From positions 1 through 13,989 of the forward strand of contig CBDUZW010000092.1 in NCBI GenBank assembly GCA_965371805.1: 13,989 bases of DNA, in the 5' to 3' direction. Source of the DNA: JAOZTV01 sp965371805 (GTDB lineage Bacteria; Acidobacteriota; Aminicenantia; UBA2199). The notes beneath the pieces are model-generated. The model did no database searches. It saw nothing but the letters and a program-made list of their open reading frames with translations, and was not told the DNA's origin. Below are positions 7,777 to 13,989 of this stretch, in pieces (the first letter of the stretch is position 1; each line of letters starts with the position of its first letter). The position numbers were made by a program, and so were the translations under genes.

Positions 7777-8862
7777 ATGACAAGTACTAAAAAGATTATT
7801 TTTCGGGAGTGGGGGCAATCAGTAATAGGATGGATGCTGATTATGCATTTTTATTATTTTATCACTGTTGTTGGGATGTCGAAAATTATAAATGATCCAA
7901 TACTTTCAAATTATATTTTTTCATGGAAGGCGGAACTGGAAATAGTGTTATCTTCCATATCCTTTGGAATTTTATTTTCTTTTGTGAATTCGCTGGTGGA
8001 TAGAACACCAATTCGCAGGAAATCATTTGGGTTTATAATATTGATTAAAAGTGTTTTATATATATTCTCTATGTTTCTGGTTTTTTTACTGGTTTTTGGA
8101 GTTTTTGAATTATTTGATTTATTGGAAAGTGAACAATTTGAACACCTTTCTCAAATGTTTAGCACAATTTACACAGTTTCAATTATCACTTATTTTGTCA
8201 TAGGGATTTTATTACTTAACTTTATAATTCAAGTGGACAAAAAATTTGGACCCGGTATTCTGTTAAAATTATTAGTTGGTAAATATCATAAGCCCAAACA
8301 GGAGATGCATATCTTTATGTTTCTTGATCTAAAGGGCTCTACATCAATTGCTGAAAAATTGGGGGATATAAAATACAGTGAAATGATAGCCGCCTGTTTT
8401 CATGATATAACTGATATTGTAATTCAGTACCGGGCGGAGATTTATCAATATGTAGGAGATGAAGTTGTATTATGTTGGGATATAAATAAGGGTTTAAAAA
8501 ATCTTAATTGTATAAAAACATTTTTTGCGTTTGAAAATAAATTAAATGATCATAAGGAATATTACTTAAAAAATTTCGGAGAGGTTCCTCAGTTTAAAGG
8601 GGGAATGGATATGGGAATTGTAACTTTGGCTGAGATTGGAGATATAAAACGGGATATTGCCTATCACGGAGATGTTTTAAATACTGCTGCTCGTATTCAG
8701 GGTTTGTGTAAATCTAAAAACAAAAAACTTTTGATTTCCGGACATCTGAAAGATAAAATAACTCTTCTGGATGATTTTTCACTTATATCTCTGGGAACTG
8801 AAATATTGAGAGGGAAATCAGAGGAAACCAGTATTTATGCCATAGAATACAAAAAAAATTAA
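7777..8862 (+). CDS. Membrane-bound class III adenylate/guanylate cyclase
   Basis: A 361-residue cyclase from ATG 7777; a TTG one codon earlier (7774) is an equal alternative, and ribosome binding is weak for both. Four hydrophobic helices lie at about 17-35, 54-72, 85-114 and 128-152, then a class III catalytic domain from about 175. Metal-binding Asp184 (FLDLKGST) and Asp228 (YVGDE) are 44 apart, the classical spacing. The transition-state residues Asn302 and Arg306 lie in GDVLNTAARIQ. The positions that normally choose adenine (Lys, four before the second metal Asp, and Asp, seven before the Asn) read as Gln224 and Ala295, so cAMP, cGMP or another product cannot be assigned. The architecture matches cyclases common in Leptospira and Bacteroidota. 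It probably signals from the inner membrane; it has no sensor domain beyond the helices. It is divergent from the hypothetical gene at 6879-7589. Confidence 0.88.
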   Translation: MTSTKKIIFREWGQSVIGWMLIMHFYYFITVVGMSKIINDPILSNYIFSWKAELEIVLSSISFGILFSFVNSLVDRTPIRRKSFGFIILIKSVLYIFSMFLVFLLVFGVFELFDLLESEQFEHLSQMFSTIYTVSIITYFVIGILLLNFIIQVDKKFGPGILLKLLVGKYHKPKQEMHIFMFLDLKGSTSIAEKLGDIKYSEMIAACFHDITDIVIQYRAEIYQYVGDEVVLCWDINKGLKNLNCIKTFFAFENKLNDHKEYYLKNFGEVPQFKGGMDMGIVTLAEIGDIKRDIAYHGDVLNTAARIQGLCKSKNKKLLISGHLKDKITLLDDFSLISLGTEILRGKSEETSIYAIEYKKN

Positions 8863-9011
8863 CAAGCTGATATAAAATATTTCCACATATGCCGACTTGA
8901 GTCTATTAAGAGTAATTAGTTGATTTGAGACTAGGTTATATTTTTCACTACTTCAATAGATACCTCTTGCACAAATACTCGAGATTATATTTAGTTTTTT
9001 ACTTAATGTCT

Positions 9012-9791
9012 TCAGTCATAAATTATTTCAAATTTATCTGCATCCAAATGATATGGAAGCTTGCTTCTATGAGTCATTAATTCCTTTTTTGACAGGCGTA
9101 GAGTAATTGTAGCTTCCTCATGAGATACTTCTTTTAAAACTTCTCCACTTGGATGAATAACAGCTGAATCACCTGAATGATAAATTTTATTACCATCGTA
9201 ACCGACTCTATTTACTCCAATTACATAAGATAAATTTTCAATTGCTCTTGCCTTTAAGAGGGTTTTCCAGTGGTTGTTTCTGATTTCCGGCCAATTGGCT
9301 GTATTAATTATGATGTCATATCCGGATTCATTTCTTGCCCAGACAGGGAATCTTAAATCATAACAGATATTCAGATTTATTTTCCAATCCTTTAAATGGA
9401 CAATTTTTTTTCCCTTACCCGGTGTATATTTTTTATGTTCATTTGCTAATCTGAACAGATGTCTTTTATCATATTGTTCAAATGACCCATCAGGTCTCAT
9501 CCAGATCATTCTATTATAAAACCTATTGTTTTCTTTAATAATTAAACTACCGGTAATTGTACAATTTCTCTGTTCTGCTATTTCTTTAAACCAGGAGACT
9601 GTCTTGCCCTGCATTGTTTCATGGAATTGCTCTGCATTCATGGAAAACCCTGTGTTGAACATTTCAGGTAGAATTATCAAATCCACATCTTCTTCGATAT
9701 TGCTGATTTTTTTCTTAAACATTGATAAATTTGCATCAATATTTTCCCAAATCAAATTTGATTGTATTAAGCTTATTTTTAATTCTGACAT
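9012..9791 (-). CDS. Omega-amidase (Nit2/YafV-type nitrilase-superfamily amidohydrolase)
   Basis: A 259-residue carbon-nitrogen hydrolase of the usual length for YafV/Nit2. The catalytic triad is visible: Glu43 in LILPEMF-like context (IILPEMFNTGFS), Lys109 in QYDKRHLF and Cys143 in NICYDLRFP. The KRHLF and CYDLRFPVW motifs are characteristic of omega-amidases, which hydrolyse 2-oxoglutaramate and 2-oxosuccinamate to 2-oxoglutarate or oxaloacetate plus ammonia. The gene starts three bases after the stop of the upstream aminotransferase gene with no separate Shine-Dalgarno, so translation is probably coupled to that gene. This pairing fits the glutamine transaminase/omega-amidase route, in which the amidase pulls an otherwise reversible transamination forward and clears a reactive keto-amide. 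No clear terminator follows. Confidence 0.88.
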   Translation of the reverse strand: MSELKISLIQSNLIWENIDANLSMFKKKISNIEEDVDLIILPEMFNTGFSMNAEQFHETMQGKTVSWFKEIAEQRNCTITGSLIIKENNRFYNRMIWMRPDGSFEQYDKRHLFRLANEHKKYTPGKGKKIVHLKDWKINLNICYDLRFPVWARNESGYDIIINTANWPEIRNNHWKTLLKARAIENLSYVIGVNRVGYDGNKIYHSGDSAVIHPSGEVLKEVSHEEATITLRLSKKELMTHRSKLPYHLDADKFEIIYD

Positions 9792-9794
9792 ATC

Positions 9795-10958
9795 TTATTC
9801 ACACATGGCCAACTGACTGACCATTAATAATTTTTCGGCAGCTTCAGCCAGCATCTCTTCCGATTTTGCAAAACAAAACCTCAGCTGATAATTATCCAGT
9901 TTATTATGATAAAATACTGAGATAGGAATAGATGCCACACCAATTTCTCTTGTTAAACGATTCGCAAATTCGGTGTCTCTTTCCTGAGAAATGTCACTAT
10001 AATCTAATAATTGAAAATAAGTGCCTCTTGCAGGAGCTATCTTAAAGGCAGATCCGGATAATTTATTTAAAAAATAATCTCTTTTCTTTTGAAAAAGAGC
10101 TGGAAGGTTAAGGTAATTTGAGGGATCTAATAAGAATTCTGCAAAAGCATTTTGAACAGGTGTATTACAGGCATAGACTACAAATTGGTGTAATCTTTGA
10201 AACTCATCAGTTAAAAATTTTGGTGCAATGCAGTATCCCATTTTCCAACCTGTAGCATGAAAAACTTTTCCAAATGAAAAAATTGCCATACTTCTTGCGG
10301 CTAATTCAGGATATTTCAGGATACTTTCATGAGCAATACCATCTAGTGTTATGTGCTCATATACTTCATCACTTATAATTGTAATATCCGTATCCCGGGT
10401 AATAGATTGAAGCTCAATCATATCCTCATTATTTAATACTGAACCGGTAGGATTATGAGGGGTGTTTATAATTATCATTTTAGTTTTAGAACATACAGTT
10501 GATTTAACTTTCTGCCAATCAATCTTATAGTCTGGAGCTTTTAACTGAATATATTTGGGGATGCCTTTATTCATTAAAATTGCCGGGACATATGAATCAT
10601 ATGCTGGTTCAAAAACTATAACTTCATCATCTTCATTTATTATTGAAGAAATAGAAGTGTAAATGGCCTGGGTCGCTCCTGCAGTTATAGTTATCTCGTC
10701 CATTTTAACTGAGGACTTATACAGGGAATTAACTTTGGCTGCCAATGCTTCTCGCAGTATTGGAACTCCAGGCATTGGAGCATATTGGTTATGGCCATCT
10801 ACCATATATTTATTTACCAGATTTATTAATCTTTCAGAGCACTGCCAATCTGGAAACCCCTGAGACAGGTTAATTGCCCCGGTTTCATTAGCTAATTTGG
10901 ACATTGCAGCAAATATCGAAGTTTCAATATTGGGAAGTTTAGAATTTATCTCATACAT
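9795..10958 (-). CDS. PLP-dependent methionine/glutamine-type aminotransferase (YbdL-like)
   Basis: A 387-residue fold-type I, class I/II aminotransferase. Active-site elements: the PLP-phosphate region GATQAIY (94-100), NPTG (169-172, Asn binding the cofactor O3'), SDEVY (196-200, Asp contacting the pyridine N1), Schiff-base Lys231 in SFGKVFHATGWK, and Arg360 in QLRFCFAK for the substrate carboxylate. The N-terminal NLSQGFPDW and the SFGKVFHATGWK pattern match methionine aminotransferase YbdL and kynurenine/glutamine transaminase K relatives. Such enzymes use Met, Phe, Gln or other hydrophobic amino acids with 4-methylthio-2-oxobutyrate as a typical partner. It is the first gene of an operon with the omega-amidase three bases downstream, which favours glutamine or asparagine as amino donor. 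The only ribosome-site candidate is a weak GGTAG about ten bases before the ATG. Substrate range is inference. Confidence 0.9.
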   Translation of the reverse strand: MYEINSKLPNIETSIFAAMSKLANETGAINLSQGFPDWQCSERLINLVNKYMVDGHNQYAPMPGVPILREALAAKVNSLYKSSVKMDEITITAGATQAIYTSISSIINEDDEVIVFEPAYDSYVPAILMNKGIPKYIQLKAPDYKIDWQKVKSTVCSKTKMIIINTPHNPTGSVLNNEDMIELQSITRDTDITIISDEVYEHITLDGIAHESILKYPELAARSMAIFSFGKVFHATGWKMGYCIAPKFLTDEFQRLHQFVVYACNTPVQNAFAEFLLDPSNYLNLPALFQKKRDYFLNKLSGSAFKIAPARGTYFQLLDYSDISQERDTEFANRLTREIGVASIPISVFYHNKLDNYQLRFCFAKSEEMLAEAAEKLLMVSQLAMCE

Positions 10959-11049
10959 GATTAAAATACTACCACGATATTATTTTAAATTCTATAAAAC
11001 ATAAAAATTTCAAGAAAATATCAGTCAAAGAGTCAGCATTTAATAATTA

Positions 11050-11496
11050 CTACTTCTCTATATCTTCCTTTTCTTCTTTTTTATCATCAAGCGATGACAT
11101 TGCCTTTTGCCATCTTTTGCTTGCCTCTTTTACAGCAGGGTCGTCCATATACTTACCGAGTTTACCATAGATTTTCATTAATTTTTTTGTTAAGTCTTCA
11201 AATTTTTGTGTGTATGGTTTTAGTCGTTCCGGATGATTTTTTTCATCTTTCAGCTCTGGATATTTTTTCATCATAGCTTTGACATCTGGAGCAAATTCTA
11301 ATACATCCTTTGAATAGTTATCTAAAGTAGCAGCAATGGCTTTGGCATTGTCAGCTTTTTCCAAATTTAACAGGAATGTTTCGAGTGATCTTGTCATTTT
11401 TTTTATAACTGGAATAGCATCATCATATTTAGCTCCAATTAATGAAAAATTTAAAATAAAAATAGAAAGAATTATAAATATACTTATTTTTCTCAT
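11050..11496 (-). CDS. Small secreted helical protein, function unknown
   Basis: The product has 148 residues. Residues 1-22 are a Sec signal peptide (MRKIS, then a hydrophobic run) with likely cleavage after LIGA and no lipobox Cys. The mature part is rich in Lys, Glu and Asp, and strongly helical, with heptad-like stretches (about 28-60 and 93-135), ending in an acidic/basic tail rich in Glu and Lys. It could form a periplasmic helical bundle; I do not recognise the family and no cofactor motif such as CxxCH is present. An in-frame ATG at 11520 adds eight residues, but AAGGAGG sits four bases before the ATG at 11496, and the likely transcript start is near 11525, so the shorter form is preferred. 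It lies between two aminotransferase genes on the same strand but has its own promoter. Confidence 0.75.
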   Translation of the reverse strand: MRKISIFIILSIFILNFSLIGAKYDDAIPVIKKMTRSLETFLLNLEKADNAKAIAATLDNYSKDVLEFAPDVKAMMKKYPELKDEKNHPERLKPYTQKFEDLTKKLMKIYGKLGKYMDDPAVKEASKRWQKAMSSLDDKKEEKEDIEK

Positions 11497-11500
11497 ATGA

Positions 11501-11507
11501 CCTCCTT
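11501..11507 (-). promoter_or_regulatory. Ribosome binding site that decides the start of the secreted protein
   Basis: On the minus strand AAGGAGG ends four bases before the ATG at 11496-11494. It favours this start over the in-frame ATG at 11520, which has no Shine-Dalgarno. Confidence 0.7.
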
Positions 11508-11531
11508 CATAGTCATTCATATTAAATCTAT

Positions 11532-11561
11532 ATCATAATGAAAAATTTTATGCAATGTAAA
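11532..11561 (-). promoter_or_regulatory. Candidate promoter of the secreted protein gene
   Basis: On the minus strand TTTACA (11561-11556) and TATGAT (11537-11532) are 18 bases apart, each matching five of six consensus bases. Predicted transcription starts near 11525, giving a leader of about 28 bases. Confidence 0.45.
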
Positions 11562-11639
11562 AAATTAGACTGATTTTTGCTTTTGGAATGGAGGAGATGC
11601 TTAAATTAAAGGTAAATTAATTAAAAGTAGCAATAAAAA

Positions 11640-12944
11640 TTAAATAGTGAGCAGATAATTTTCCAGTTTTTCCATTGCTACTATTAAATGAGAGGTTGGT
11701 ATTGCAGTGTGTACAATTCTGAATAAGCCTTTTTTCTGATGTCCAAAACCTGCACCGGGAGTTAACAGAACACCTGTGTTTCTATATATTGCGATCCATA
11801 AATCCTCTTGACCTTTATCTGAATTTTCTTTTAAATATTTGGAAAAGTCTGCCCATATAAATAGACTTCCTCTACCGGGTACATAAGGTATACTGATTTT
11901 TTTTAGAGTTTTAACCACTTCTTTATAGCTTTCTGTTACTTTTTCTTTATTCTCCTGAATATAATTCTTTAAGAAACTATCCTGTTTGAATAATTCACCG
12001 ATCATCCACTGTGTATAATTGGAAACCATATGAGGGATATTTACATTTTTTAAAGCTGTCATAAAAGCTTCATTAAGTGAGTGCACAATACCAAAACGTA
12101 ATCCGGACATTGCAAAATCTTTAGACAAACCATACCAGAGATGCAGGTAATTACTTTGATAATCTTTCATTATGTTGGCAAAAGAAGAATACAAAACCTC
12201 GTCTTTATAATCTTTTGATATAAAATTATCCTTCGTATCAATTTGGGAAAACGCATAAATTTCATTTACAACCATATGCACTTCATTTTTTATACACCAG
12301 TTAGCCAGATCTTCTAATTGCCTTTCACCATACATACAACCGGTGGGATTATCAGGTGATGTTATTAATAATATTTTAAATTGTTTTCCTGCTTTCTTGA
12401 GCTCATTTTTTGTTTTTTCTAATATAGAAACATTTACAGGAGCAGTTGAACCTAAAGTTTCTATATCAAAATGTGTTTGTAAGTTATAACGTTCAAGCCC
12501 GCTTTTTATCCCCATATCATTAGAGTACATTGGGTAGGATGGAGCAGGGATAACTACAATATCTCCTTTATTTGCAAGTATAAATGAACAAACTTCAATT
12601 ATAGCACTGGCACCGGCAGAAAATCCTATACTATCAGGATGTATTGGACATTTACAGAGATATTTTTCCATAAAAAGTGCAATTATATTCCTGACTTCAG
12701 GATGCCCCGAACTGTCAGTATAATTTAATACCCAATCGGGCATTGTTTTATTTGAAGTAATACCGGTTAATTCTTTTTTAATAGACTTAGACATTAAATT
12801 GTTTTCTGCTACATTTAAAGGAAAAGCCCCATTTGGATTTATTTCCGGTACAAAAACATTCTGCATTGCATCAAAAAACAAATCCATATCAACTCTTGCA
12901 GGATTAGATGCTAATTCGTTTCCTCTTATGGATAAACTATTCAT
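11640..12944 (-). CDS. ACC-synthase-like PLP-dependent aminotransferase-fold protein
   Basis: A 434-residue fold-type I PLP protein. Recognisable elements are SAGASAIIEVCSF (109-121, cofactor phosphate region), the DNPTG loop (198-202), NEIY (227-230) and the Schiff-base Lys275 in YGLSKDFAMSGLRFG. The last motif and the N-terminal RGNELASNPA segment resemble the 1-aminocyclopropane-1-carboxylate synthase-like branch more than ordinary aspartate aminotransferases. Real ACC synthase activity should not be assumed in a bacterium; aminotransferase or lyase activity is equally possible. Residue 227 is Asn (codon AAT) where nearly all fold-type I aminotransferases carry Asp bonded to the PLP ring nitrogen. 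GAGGGG lies ten bases before the ATG, and an extended -10 box is upstream. The gene is divergent from the saccharopine-dehydrogenase-like gene. Confidence 0.85.
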   Translation of the reverse strand: MNSLSIRGNELASNPARVDMDLFFDAMQNVFVPEINPNGAFPLNVAENNLMSKSIKKELTGITSNKTMPDWVLNYTDSSGHPEVRNIIALFMEKYLCKCPIHPDSIGFSAGASAIIEVCSFILANKGDIVVIPAPSYPMYSNDMGIKSGLERYNLQTHFDIETLGSTAPVNVSILEKTKNELKKAGKQFKILLITSPDNPTGCMYGERQLEDLANWCIKNEVHMVVNEIYAFSQIDTKDNFISKDYKDEVLYSSFANIMKDYQSNYLHLWYGLSKDFAMSGLRFGIVHSLNEAFMTALKNVNIPHMVSNYTQWMIGELFKQDSFLKNYIQENKEKVTESYKEVVKTLKKISIPYVPGRGSLFIWADFSKYLKENSDKGQEDLWIAIYRNTGVLLTPGAGFGHQKKGLFRIVHTAIPTSHLIVAMEKLENYLLTI

Positions 12945-12975
12945 ATTAATATTGCCCCTCTCTTATCAATTTAAT

Positions 12976-12984
12976 ATTATATCA
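12976..12984 (-). promoter_or_regulatory. Extended -10 promoter of the ACC-synthase-like gene
   Basis: On the minus strand TGATATAAT (12984-12976) combines a perfect TATAAT with the extended-minus-ten TG one base before it. No good -35 box lies at 16-18 bases, as is common for extended -10 promoters. The leader would be about 25 bases. Confidence 0.5.
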
Positions 12985-13129
12985 TATCTAATCACAATAA
13001 ATTTTTGGACAGTTTTGAACATATTACAATTCTTTTAAAATAGCTTTACTTTTATTTTATTTAATGGTAAAAAGAGAGCATGAGTAATTGTATATTGAAA
13101 TTTAATGCTTTTTTTACAAAGAATTTTAA

Positions 13130-13135
13130 TATAAT
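13130..13135 (+). promoter_or_regulatory. -10 box of the saccharopine-dehydrogenase-like gene
   Basis: A perfect TATAAT lies seven bases before the palindrome at 13143. The -35 region is poor: a T-rich CTTTTT at 13108-13113 gives 16-base spacing. The predicted transcript start is about 13142, leaving a leader of about 85 bases. Confidence 0.45.
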
Positions 13136-13142
13136 TACATAT

Positions 13143-13156
13143 TTAAACCGGTTTAA
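13143..13156 (+). promoter_or_regulatory. Perfect 14-bp palindrome, candidate LacI-family operator
   Basis: TTAAACCGGTTTAA is its own reverse complement. The central CG flanked by an AAAC-type half-site is the usual shape of LacI/GalR-family operators. It begins at the predicted +1 of the promoter at 13130-13135, a classical repressor position. No LacI-type regulator is encoded in the window. Confidence 0.5.
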
Positions 13157-13217
13157 CGGATTGTAGACTCTCTTTCTTCTTCAATATTAATTAAATTGTA
13201 AAAAAAATTAAAAAAAC

Positions 13218-13222
13218 AGGAG
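13218..13222 (+). promoter_or_regulatory. Ribosome binding site of the saccharopine-dehydrogenase-like gene
   Basis: AGGAG lies five bases before ATG 13228 but only two before ATG 13225, so the second of the two consecutive ATG codons is the likelier start. Confidence 0.65.
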
Positions 13223-13227
13223 AAATG

Positions 13228-13959
13228 ATGAAAATTATCGTATTAGGTGCCGGGCTGGTCGGCGCACCAATGGCTATAGATTTAAATAAAGATGAAAAAT
13301 TTGAAGTAACTGTTGCAGATTACAATATAGATGCTTTGAACTTTATAAAAAACAAATGTTCTGAGTTGTCAGTAATTCAGAAGGATTTGTCAAAACCGGA
13401 AGATGTGACTACTCTAGTGAGTGAATATGATCTAGTTGTAAATGCTGTCCCTGGTTTTATGGGATTTGAAACAGCAAAAGCCATCATAAAAGCGGGAAAA
13501 AACTGTGCCTGCATCGCTTTCTATGAGGAAGACCCCTTTGAACTGGATGAGCTGGCAAAAGAGAATAATGTAACCATGATCATGGACTGTGGAGTCTATC
13601 CAGGTATGGGCAGTGCTTTGATTATGGATGTGACACAAAAACTGGATAAAGTTGAGAGTGTACTGACCTTTGTAGGTGGACTACCCGAGATTAGAGAGTG
13701 GCCCAGCGAATATAAAGCTGTATTTTCACCCATCGATGTCATCGAAGAATATATCCGTCCTGCCCGTTATATTGAAAATGGATTTGAATTAGTGCGTCCC
13801 GCTTTATCAGATCCTGAGTATATCTTCTTCCCGGAAATTGGAACACTTGAAGCTTTTAATACCGATGGGTTGAGGACTTTGGCTACAACCATCGATGCAC
13901 CCAATCTGAAAGAGAAAACATTGAGGTATCCCGGTCTGTACGAGTCCATAACATATTAG
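13228..13959 (+). CDS. Saccharopine-dehydrogenase-like protein, apparently truncated
   Basis: The N-terminus is a Rossmann fold, MKIIVLGAGLVG (NAD(P)-binding GxGxxG at 7-12), followed by the family's catalytic-domain marks: NAVPG (72-76), DCGVYPGM (120-127), VGGLPE (149-154), LEAFNTDGLRTL (207-218) and KEKTLRYPG (228-236). These match the saccharopine dehydrogenase / lysine-biosynthesis-related oxidoreductase family, whose members usually have about 380-400 residues. Here the frame stops at 243, eight codons after the YPG motif, in mid-domain. A -1 shift at the TAT before the stop opens a frame reading LDLKEFLITIF to the window edge, so a frameshift, sequencing indel or recent decay is likely. 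The G+C content is higher than in the block to the left. A promoter and operator-like palindrome lie upstream. The enzyme's substrate is unknown, and the product may not be functional. Confidence 0.75.
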   Translation: MKIIVLGAGLVGAPMAIDLNKDEKFEVTVADYNIDALNFIKNKCSELSVIQKDLSKPEDVTTLVSEYDLVVNAVPGFMGFETAKAIIKAGKNCACIAFYEEDPFELDELAKENNVTMIMDCGVYPGMGSALIMDVTQKLDKVESVLTFVGGLPEIREWPSEYKAVFSPIDVIEEYIRPARYIENGFELVRPALSDPEYIFFPEIGTLEAFNTDGLRTLATTIDAPNLKEKTLRYPGLYESITY

Positions 13960-13989
13960 ATTTAAAAGAATTTTTAATCACCATATTCG

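Noticed and set aside
8897..8933. Near-direct repeat TTGAGtCTA / TTGAGaCTA in the convergent gap after the cyclase gene
   Set aside because: Only two copies with a mismatch in nine bases; too little to call a repeat or operator. No clear terminator or other feature was found in 8863-9011.
9526..9816. A 96-codon plus-strand open frame antisense to the omega-amidase gene
   Set aside because: It lies opposite a gene with an intact catalytic triad, has no ribosome site and shows no recognisable motif.
11591..11620. GGAGGAG followed by ATG and a seven-codon frame on the plus strand
   Set aside because: Spacing of about two bases is too short, there is no promoter-linked downstream gene on that strand, and the peptide is trivial.
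1..13989. A new defence or mobile multi-gene system
   Set aside because: No nuclease, transposase, integrase, toxin-antitoxin pair, reverse transcriptase or CRISPR-like repeat is visible; all well-identified genes belong to common metabolic, transport or signalling families.

Overview
The window is compact bacterial DNA with thirteen intact or near-intact protein genes on both strands, plus what looks like the 3' end of one more gene at the left edge. I saw no tRNA, rRNA, CRISPR array, insertion sequence or phage gene. No gene-free stretch exceeds 300 bases; the largest gap (12945-13227) holds a candidate divergent promoter region. A TonB-dependent outer-membrane receptor and Sec-type signal peptides point to a diderm (Gram-negative) bacterium. 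The DNA is AT-rich. The four-helix membrane cyclase and the spread of other families would suit a spirochaete or a Bacteroidota-like organism, but nothing here fixes the taxon.

Left block (1-1926): a partial upstream gene overlaps a membrane-anchored metallophosphoesterase that ends in a hairpin terminator. A convergent YbaK/ProX-type aminoacyl-tRNA deacylase follows. By hand counts on selected lines this block is visibly richer in G+C (about 50%) than what comes next.

Middle block (about 2040-13200, mostly near 22-35% G+C): a short flavodoxin converges on an HI0933-type flavoprotein. Next come a HAD-family 5'-nucleotidase-like hydrolase and the TonB-dependent receptor with a strong sigma-70-like promoter. 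A cytoplasmic hypothetical protein is divergent from a membrane-bound class III nucleotidyl cyclase. A tight two-gene operon encodes a methionine/glutamine-type aminotransferase and an omega-amidase. A small secreted helical protein and an ACC-synthase-like PLP enzyme complete the block.

Right block (13060-13989): a good -10 box followed at once by a perfect 14-base palindrome resembling a LacI-family operator drives a saccharopine-dehydrogenase-like gene. Its frame closes after 243 codons, about 140 short of the family norm. The G+C content rises again here.

The clearest joint function is the aminotransferase/omega-amidase pair, which matches the known glutamine-transaminase/omega-amidase route: the amidase removes the omega-amide of the 2-oxo acid made when glutamine or asparagine donates the amino group. 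The remaining genes look like separate housekeeping or accessory units. I do not see a convincing new multi-gene system. The most useful leads are residue-level oddities (the Asn in place of the PLP-binding Asp, the cyclase substrate pocket, the GDHD metal motif), the operator at 13143-13156 and the truncated dehydrogenase.
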